A stretch of DNA of 64,000 bases, taken from contig NZ_ADEG01000058.1 of the NCBI RefSeq assembly GCF_000177075.1, positions 62,001-126,000 on the forward strand. Direction: 5' to 3'. How positions within the stretch are numbered: position 1 is the stretch's first letter; every line of letters begins with the position of its first letter. Origin of the DNA: Hoylesella buccalis ATCC 35310. Lineage in GTDB: Bacteria > Bacteroidota > Bacteroidia > Bacteroidales > Bacteroidaceae. The notes below the pieces were generated by a model. That model was not told where the DNA came from. It ran no database searches and saw only the letters and a program-made list of their open reading frames with translations. Position numbers and translations under genes: made by a program. Below are positions 58,942 to 64,000 of this stretch, piece after piece.

Positions 58942-59967
58942 TTATTCTTGCGCTGGCAGAACGATTTTTCCTGCCTTCACGCATTTAAGTTTTTTCTTTG
59001 TGAACGATAGGGCTATCCATGCGTATATGCCCAGCATGGCCACTAAAAGAGTTTGCACTGAATGTACAATCAGCACAAAGTATAGGGCATCGGTTTCAGC
59101 TACTCCGTATAAAATCAGCATCGTCTTGACGGCAAAATGCCAGGGGCCGGCTCCGTTTGGCGTTGGTACGATAACGGCAATGGAGCCTACGATGAACGTT
59201 ACCAATGCGCACGACAGTCCTAAGTGGGCGGTGGCATCAAAGCAAAAGAAGGTGAGATAATAGTGCAGAAAGTAGCATAGCCATATTAATAAGGTGAAAG
59301 CAATGAACAAAGGTATGCTTTTTACCTGTCGAAGTGAAGAAATACCTTGTCCGATGTCATGCAAGGTGATTTTCACCTTATTATATATAGACAAGCGTTT
59401 TAGTAGGAAAAATGCCAACACCAACACCGCCATGGCACAGATGGCCGTGACAATGTAGCCGGCAGTAGAGAATTGTCGCAGTATCGCGTCAATGCTGGTG
59501 CCCGTGTGAACGAAAAAAGTATCGAATATTTTGATTTGAGCTGTCAGCGTGAGGGCCGTGATGAGCAACACCAAGAGAGAGTCGATGATGCGCTCGGTCA
59601 CTACGGTTCCCAATGCTTTGGGGAACGACACGCTGTCAAATCTGCTTAAAATGCCACAACGGGCGAACTCGCCTATGCGCGGAATCAACAAGCTGACGGC
59701 ATACGATAGGAATACAGAATGAACCCTGACTGATGCCCTGGAACGCTCGCCCATGGGCTGCAACGTTTGTTTCCAACGCCAACCACGAAAAGCTTCAGCC
59801 AATATTCCGAAGGGAAACGACAGCCACATCCAGGTCCAATCCATCTCATGCAGTACCACGTTCTTGATGAGTTGAAAGTCAAAGTCGCGGTACATCCAGT
59901 ATAGAATGGCACTGCCAAGGAGTAAAGACAGTGCTACCTTCAAGGTTTGATGGGTGGCTTGTTTCAT
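58942..59967 (-). CDS. Flippase-like (lysylphosphatidylglycerol synthase TM-type) membrane protein
   Basis: A 341-residue polytopic membrane protein with about eight helices, matching the UPF0104/LPG-synthase transmembrane region without the synthetase domain. Shown by FPFGILAEAFRGWRWKQTL, SLLIPRIGEFARCGILSRFD, GTVVTERIIDSLLVLL and PTPNGAGPWHFAVK. Such proteins are thought to move lipids or polyisoprenoid-linked sugars; the substrate is unknown. Confidence 0.88.
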   Translation of the reverse strand: MKQATHQTLKVALSLLLGSAILYWMYRDFDFQLIKNVVLHEMDWTWMWLSFPFGILAEAFRGWRWKQTLQPMGERSRASVRVHSVFLSYAVSLLIPRIGEFARCGILSRFDSVSFPKALGTVVTERIIDSLLVLLITALTLTAQIKIFDTFFVHTGTSIDAILRQFSTAGYIVTAICAMAVLVLAFFLLKRLSIYNKVKITLHDIGQGISSLRQVKSIPLFIAFTLLIWLCYFLHYYLTFFCFDATAHLGLSCALVTFIVGSIAVIVPTPNGAGPWHFAVKTMLILYGVAETDALYFVLIVHSVQTLLVAMLGIYAWIALSFTKKKLKCVKAGKIVLPAQE

Positions 59968-60147
59968 GTAGACCCGTTTGTTGTATTGTTTGTTTGATAT
60001 ACTGGTATGTGAAATATACTATGCAAATGTAGCGTAATATTAGTGGATATCCAAATAAATAAATGGGTTTTTTAAAGTAGCTCAATGACTGTTTTCTTTG
60101 ATTTGTATCAACAAAACAGCATAAAATGCGACTAATGAGTGAAAATG

Positions 60148-60179
60148 TTTGCGCACACAGCGCGATGGTTGTATCTTTG
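60148..60179 (+). promoter_or_regulatory. Promoter of the 29-residue small ORF
   Basis: TTTG (60148-60151), 20 bp, TATCTTTG (60172-60179): a full Bacteroidota consensus promoter, oriented toward a region with no large gene. Predicted start near 60186, giving a leader of about 46 nt. Confidence 0.75.
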
Positions 60180-60231
60180 CATCGTCATTAAGACAAAAGG
60201 ATAACAAATTTAAAAGAAAGGTAAAAAGATT

Positions 60232-60321
60232 ATGGTAACAATTATGACTTTGGCTGTTGTGGCTATATCTATAGCACAGGCCATTCATTTGGGAAGCAAG
60301 ATTAACTTGAACAGCAAGTAA
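60232..60321 (+). CDS. 29-residue hydrophobic small protein
   Basis: A short ORF (ATG 60232, TAA 60319-60321; internal Met at 60244) preceded by AAAGG about 12 nt upstream. The peptide begins MVTIMTLAVVAISIAQAIHL and ends with the polar stretch GSKINLNSK. It therefore looks like a single membrane helix with a short charged tail. The complete transcription unit around it (consensus promoter, ribosome site, two hairpins after the stop) supports expression. It matches no small protein I can name; the RNA itself might be the product instead. Confidence 0.6.
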   Translation: MVTIMTLAVVAISIAQAIHLGSKINLNSK

Positions 60322-60328
60322 AATCTTG

Positions 60329-60412
60329 CCTTTCATCTTTTGAAAGGAGAATTTATTTTATTTAATAATATGGTAAAGAGGCAACGTCACATGTGGCGAT
60401 GCCTTTTTTTTA
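60329..60412 (+). terminator. Two hairpins after the small ORF
   Basis: Hairpin 1: CCTTTCA/TGAAAGG (60329-60347). Hairpin 2: AGGCA-CGTCA with TGGCG-TGCCT (60379-60404), followed by eight T, a classical intrinsic terminator. Confidence 0.85.
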
Positions 60413-60483
60413 TCTATGCATGTGATGGGATGTCGCAAGTGTTAAAAACAGAAAACTTTGCGGTTTTACCCCCTTCATAACTC

Positions 60484-60763
60484 GCGTATTTCTCACAAAA
60501 TAATCTTCTGCCTGAAATACGCTCAAAATGTAAATCGTTGATAATTAGGTATTTGTCTTATTTTTGCCTATTCAGAAGCACTGAAAACCGCTGTTTTTGG
60601 GCGGTTAAATGCTATCTATTGGCGTCCAAACTCATGTAAATAGGATGGTAAAAGCTATGCTTTTGAAGGGTAAAGACATGTCCGTATGCGTGAGAGTGCA
60701 ATTTTGGGGGATAAAAAGGGCATTTTTCCGCGCTGGAAAATCCTATTTTACAGAAAACTCGTG
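60484..60763. repeat. 22-bp-period composite intergenic element F
   Basis: In the 525-bp gap before dnaX. Inverted repeat GCGTATTTC (60484-60492) / GAAATACGC (60514-60522), followed by TCAAAATG as in element E. Then five 16-nt cores in exact 22-bp phase at 60584, 60606, 60628, 60650 and 60672 (e.g. AAAAGCTATGCTTTTG). A right flank with GGAAAATCCTATTTTACAG (60735-60753) resembles the inverted left flank of element D. It is inverted relative to C and D. Confidence 0.85.
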
Positions 60764-60846
60764 TTAAATAAATTTACTTGGTGGACATCGTCCAATGACC
60801 AATTTCTGGGTATGCGAGAGCTATGAAAAAACAAATGAAAATAGAC

Positions 60847-62628
60847 TTACCCCAACTGCAATTTTAAGCTCTGGCATAGTTTGGAGAACTGTGGATTCTC
60901 GTTTTTGAGCATTTCAAAGATTTCGCGTTTCGAGTAAATCTTGGTCACTTCCTGGGCTTCAGCAAGCCGCAGGTTGATGTTGAGCTGCGCGTTTTTCAGT
61001 AGTGTGCGCATCTCTGCCAGGATGTTTTCCTTGTCATCTTGCAACTGTTTGAGCAGGATGTCGTTGTCGATAACCACTTCTATGTTGGGGAAGGTGGTGA
61101 TACGGGGCGTCAAGTTCTTCATGCGTTGCGCCAAACCTATCTTCTCTTGTGGCATTCGGTTGCACATCATCTTCCACTGTATCATTAGCTCTTGCTCGCT
61201 GAAGGTCGTGTTTTGTGTGGTTACTTGCTGTTCGGGTTTGGTTTGGTAGGATGGCTTCTTGCCGCCGTTACGCAAGTCGTTGAAGGTCATTCCAATATCC
61301 GAGAGTGTCAGCCGCGGCCTTTGGCCGGCTGACTTACTTGTTGCAGCCGGTGTTGGGGTTGATGGTCGTTGTGCTGATGTGATGGGGGTGTGGCGGGCAT
61401 TTGCTGGAGACACCTTGCTGGTCTCTGAGCTCGCCACACGTTGATTGGTCTCACCGCCCATCGCGGGAGCCAACTTTTTGAACAAGGATTTTAAGCGTTT
61501 GGGGCTGCGCCCCGCACCGTCGGAAGCGTCATCTGCCTGTGTCACTTGCGCCACTTCGATGAGCGTGAGTTCTACCAGCAGGCGTTTGTTGCTACTCTGA
61601 CGGTAGTTCACGTCGCAACGGTTCAGTATTTTCAACGCTTGGTATAAGAATTTCGTTGGGCATTTCTGCGCCTGCTGCTGGTATTTCTGTCGTTGTTGCT
61701 CGCTCACCTCCAGCAAAGGCAGCGTCTGTGCATCCTTCGCCATGAGCACGTTGCGTATGTGCGAGGCCAGTCCGTTGGTGAGTAGTCCACCATCGAAGCC
61801 TTTCGCGAGAATAGAGTTGAGCAGCACCATCACGTCGCTCACTTTGTTTTCGAGGCTCAAGTCCACCATCTTGAAATAATTGTCTGCATCCAGCACGTTG
61901 AGATCTTCCAGCACCTTGTCGTACGTGATGTTACCTTGGCAGAAGCTGGCAGCCTGATCGAAGACCGACAAGGCATCGCGCATGCCGCCGTCAGCCTTCT
62001 CTGCGATGATGTTCAGGGCAGCGTCTTCGTAGGTGATTCCTTCCTGCTGAGCCACATTTTTCAGGTGGTTGATGATGTCTGTAGTGGCCATCCGCTCGAA
62101 ATCATATATCTGACAACGCGAGATGATGGTGGGCAAAATCTTGTGTTTCTCGGTCGTTGCCAGGATGAAAATGACGTGTGCGGGCGGCTCTTCCAGCGTT
62201 TTGAGAAAGGCGTTGAAGGCCGATGTGGAGAGCATGTGCACCTCGTCGATGATGAATACCTTGTACTTGCCTACCTGTGGCGGTATGCGTGTCTGGTCCA
62301 TCAGCGACTTGATGTTCTCCACCGAGTTGTTACTGGCGGCGTCAAGTTCAAAGATGTTGTACGATCTTTGCTCGTTGAAGGCCTGACAGCTCTCGCACTC
62401 GTTGCAGGCTTCACCATCTGCTGTGGGGTTCAGGCAGTTGATGGCTTTGGCAAAGATGCGTGCGCAGGTGGTCTTACCGACACCGCGCGGACCGCAGAAC
62501 AGGTAGGCGTGAGCCAGCTTCCCGCTCTTTACGGCGTTCTTAAGGGTTGTGATAAGCGCGGATTGGCCAACGACAGCGTCAAAGGTCATCGGCCGGTATT
62601 TGCGCGCTGAAACAATGTAATCTTTCAT
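60847..62628 (-). CDS. dnaX: DNA polymerase III subunit gamma/tau
   Basis: A 593-residue clamp-loader ATPase. Near the N-terminus: SARKYRPMTFDAVVGQ, Walker A GPRGVGKT (46-53), zinc-binding Cys cluster (C65, C75, C78, C81) and VFIIDEVHMLST. Domain III follows, then a Ser/Thr/Pro/Ala-rich linker (~385-470) and a C-terminal domain. I see no frameshift signal for a separate gamma form. A minus-strand TATCTTTG box lies just upstream. Confidence 0.97.
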   Translation of the reverse strand: MKDYIVSARKYRPMTFDAVVGQSALITTLKNAVKSGKLAHAYLFCGPRGVGKTTCARIFAKAINCLNPTADGEACNECESCQAFNEQRSYNIFELDAASNNSVENIKSLMDQTRIPPQVGKYKVFIIDEVHMLSTSAFNAFLKTLEEPPAHVIFILATTEKHKILPTIISRCQIYDFERMATTDIINHLKNVAQQEGITYEDAALNIIAEKADGGMRDALSVFDQAASFCQGNITYDKVLEDLNVLDADNYFKMVDLSLENKVSDVMVLLNSILAKGFDGGLLTNGLASHIRNVLMAKDAQTLPLLEVSEQQRQKYQQQAQKCPTKFLYQALKILNRCDVNYRQSSNKRLLVELTLIEVAQVTQADDASDGAGRSPKRLKSLFKKLAPAMGGETNQRVASSETSKVSPANARHTPITSAQRPSTPTPAATSKSAGQRPRLTLSDIGMTFNDLRNGGKKPSYQTKPEQQVTTQNTTFSEQELMIQWKMMCNRMPQEKIGLAQRMKNLTPRITTFPNIEVVIDNDILLKQLQDDKENILAEMRTLLKNAQLNINLRLAEAQEVTKIYSKREIFEMLKNENPQFSKLCQSLKLQLG

Positions 62629-62647
62629 TGTGGGTGAATTTGTTTTG

Positions 62648-62655
62648 CAAAGATA
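62648..62655 (-). promoter_or_regulatory. Putative -7 box of dnaX
   Basis: TATCTTTG on the minus strand, 20 bp upstream of the dnaX start; short leader. Confidence 0.55.
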
Positions 62656-62752
62656 GCAAAAAGATTAGACATCCTTGGCCCGCCCTGTTTGATTATTTGT
62701 TAATAAGATGAAATTATGTCAGGTGCATTTTTCGTTTTCAATTATAATGTTT

Positions 62753-62760
62753 ATTTTTGC
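62753..62760 (+). promoter_or_regulatory. Putative -7 box of the FtsB-like gene
   Basis: TATTTTTG, 22 bp upstream of the TTG start codon. Confidence 0.5.
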
Positions 62761-62781
62761 AATCATTAAATCCTACCACTC

Positions 62782-63123
62782 TTGAAACGTGTCAATGTCA
62801 TACTGAGCTTCGTCAATCACTATAAATACCTTATCGTGTTTGTTGGTGGATTCCTCATTGTTGGAGTCCTTGATGAGAACAGTTTCATGAAACGTGTACA
62901 GCTGGAATGGCAAATCAGTGATTTGAAAGAAGATATCAACAAGTACAAATCGCTGAATGAAATCAACACGAAGAAGCTGAGAGAACTAAAGCGTGATCCC
63001 AGTGCCATCAAGAAGATAGCGCGAGAAAACTATTTCATGAAGGCCGATGATGAAGACATTTTCGTGTTGAGTGATGACCCTAAAACAGAACAACCTCAAT
63101 CGACAAATGAAACAACTCAATAA
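62782..63123 (+). CDS. FtsB/DivIC-like septum formation initiator
   Basis: A 113-residue bitopic cell-division protein. Short cytoplasmic N-terminus, one membrane helix (~15-30; YLIVFVGGFLIVGVL), a periplasmic coiled coil (~36-75) and the family-typical RDPSAIKKIARENYFM. The only in-frame start before the membrane helix is TTG at 62782, because a stop codon lies at 62767-62769; the first in-frame ATG would remove the helix. It overlaps the next gene. Confidence 0.88.
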   Translation: MKRVNVILSFVNHYKYLIVFVGGFLIVGVLDENSFMKRVQLEWQISDLKEDINKYKSLNEINTKKLRELKRDPSAIKKIARENYFMKADDEDIFVLSDDPKTEQPQSTNETTQ

Positions 63124-63511
63124 ACTGCAGACCCTAATATTCCTCACCGGTGGGGCCATAATGGTGGTTGGCGCCGGATGCTTCGCCCTGATGTGGCAGC
63201 AGAAAATCGCTTGTTGGATTTATCTTGCGGGCGCTTTGATGTTTGGCGTCATGCAGATGATGCAGGAATACCAAGGTCACAATTTCATCGTGAAGCGGCT
63301 GAAACGCATTATGAGCTTGGCCGACATCTTCTTCATCCTGTCTGGTTTCCTGATGGTGGACATGGTCTATCGCTTTCTGCAATCGGCCTTTGACAACTAC
63401 CTGACGTACTATAACACCATTTATAACAAGTGGGTGGTTCTGCTGCTCATTGCGGCTATCTTGGAGATGTACACCATGCACCGCATTGAACATGAGTTGT
63501 CAAAAGAGTAG
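63107..63511 (+). CDS. Small polytopic membrane protein, unknown function
   Basis: 134 residues from MKQLNKLQTLIF; a reading from 63071 (146 residues) is possible but overlaps the FtsB-like gene by 53 bp rather than 17. There are four hydrophobic segments (FLTGGAIMVVGAGCFALMW, IYLAGALMFGVMQMM, ADIFFILSGFLMVDMVYRFL, WVVLLLIAAILEMYTM). Coupling to the FtsB-like gene suggests an envelope or division-related role (inference). Confidence 0.75.
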   Translation: MKQLNKLQTLIFLTGGAIMVVGAGCFALMWQQKIACWIYLAGALMFGVMQMMQEYQGHNFIVKRLKRIMSLADIFFILSGFLMVDMVYRFLQSAFDNYLTYYNTIYNKWVVLLLIAAILEMYTMHRIEHELSKE

Positions 63512-63581
63512 TAGTTGAGGCTCTGTATTCCAAAAAAATGCTAAAAGGAGCCTGTAAACAAATTAAATAGCATTAAATAAT

Positions 63582-63677
63582 TTTGTTCACAGACAATACA
63601 TATTATCTTTGCAGAAGATGGGCGGCGCCTCAGCAATTTCAAACAAGCTTGACTGCTTTCGGCTTGCACCATCTTTG
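63582..63677 (+). promoter_or_regulatory. Two 66-bp tandem promoter repeats before the last gene
   Basis: -7-like boxes TATCTTTG (63604-63611) and CATCTTTG (63670-63677) are exactly 66 bp apart; each is followed by GCARAAGATGGGCGGC. The first has TTTG at 63582-63585. The second is preceded by CGGCTTGCAC, the same word as in the lysS repeats. Confidence 0.65.
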
Positions 63678-63768
63678 CAAAAGATGGGCGGCCAGGATTG
63701 TTTGTGAATGAGGTGTTCCAGAGAGTGCTGACAAGATGCCCTGAAAGAAACAGAACAAGAATACATAT

Positions 63769-64000
63769 ATGAATAAGATATTATACCTGCTTATTTCTCT
63801 TGTAGCGTTCACGTCGTGTGCGAATAGCTATCATGTGCAAGGGTCATCCAACGTAACCGACTTGGATGGTAGAATGTTGTACCTCAAGGTGCTGCAAGAT
63901 AACGATTTCAAGAACATCGACTCCAGTGAAGTGGTACACGGGCAGTTTCAGTTCGCAGGAACATTGGACTCGGCTCGCATGGCAAACATCTTCATGGATG
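63769..64000 (+). CDS. Lipoprotein with DUF4369-like N-terminus, partial
   Basis: The first 77 codons of a gene running off the window. Signal peptide MNKILYLLISLVAFTSC with lipobox FTSC. The mature part (NVTDLDGRMLYLKVLQDNDF, then KNIDSSEVVHGQFQFAGTLD) looks like the DUF4369 domain that precedes thioredoxin (TlpA/ResA-like) domains in Bacteroidota. The thioredoxin part would be outside the window. Confidence 0.75.
   Translation, partial: MNKILYLLISLVAFTSCANSYHVQGSSNVTDLDGRMLYLKVLQDNDFKNIDSSEVVHGQFQFAGTLDSARMANIFMD

Overview
The window reads as chromosomal DNA of a Bacteroidota bacterium, most likely a member of the Prevotellaceae. Four things support this. Promoters follow the Bacteroidota pattern (a -7 box TAnnTTTG, sometimes with TTTG about 19-21 bp upstream). 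Three secreted proteins end in type IX secretion (T9SS) sorting domains. The gene blocks parA-parB-DUF5683-mltD-spoT, surE-lpxB, rsfS-ftsH-cdsA and lysS-gpsA-pgi-HAD are, to my knowledge, typical of this phylum. The glycan-active enzymes (GH172-like, GH95) also fit. I see no IS element, prophage, CRISPR array or rRNA.

Layout. 1-12 kb: the end of gpmI; two tandem, partly paralogous FG-GAP/T9SS secreted proteins, one with a GH172 (DUF2961) domain; ung and a DUF3109 protein; an AraC-type regulator; and a two-gene glycan unit (GH95 fucosidase plus a sugar-binding-like protein). 12-25 kb: alaS, a MerR-like regulator, the spoT-mltD-DUF5683-parB-parA block, and divergent surE-lpxB. 25-32 kb: an SGNH hydrolase, cdsA-ftsH-rsfS, tRNA-Gln(CUG), an msrA-msrB fusion and a nitroreductase. 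32-43 kb: a DUF349 coiled-coil protein, CorA, an M6 protease with a T9SS tail, a DUF4139 protein carrying an inserted SusC-like N-terminal domain, a rhodanese lipoprotein, and small stress-type proteins. 42-55 kb: HAD-pgi-gpsA-lysS, a TrpB2-type tryptophan synthase beta chain, a Na+/solute symporter, and an LptD-like protein. 55-64 kb: an HD protein, a carboxyltransferase with a degenerate biotin domain, pepD, a flippase-like membrane protein, a 29-codon small ORF with its own promoter and terminator, dnaX, an FtsB-like protein, a small membrane protein, and the start of a DUF4369-like lipoprotein.

The most unusual content lies between genes. Six intergenic regions carry degenerate arrays with an exact 22-bp period: a 16-nt, roughly palindromic core (near AAAAGCAATGCTTTTG) plus a 6-nt spacer. 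In four of them the array sits next to an inverted repeat built on GCGTATTT/AAATACGC. Flank similarity suggests a composite element of about 300-350 bp, present in both orientations. A seventh 22-bp array with a different core lies at 42.4 kb. Three other loci carry 66-bp tandem repeats (3 x 22). At two of these, every copy places a -7-like box at the same phase, giving stacked promoters in front of lysS and in front of the last gene. A separate 8-bp repeat family (AACTYGTN) recurs at four or five gene borders.

Genes were called from family motifs, operon spacing and start-codon context. Several starts were moved downstream of the longest possible ORF (parA, cdsA, M6 protease, DUF4139, lysS, carboxyltransferase, 63.1 kb membrane protein). 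No database search was possible, so family names rest on recognised motifs.
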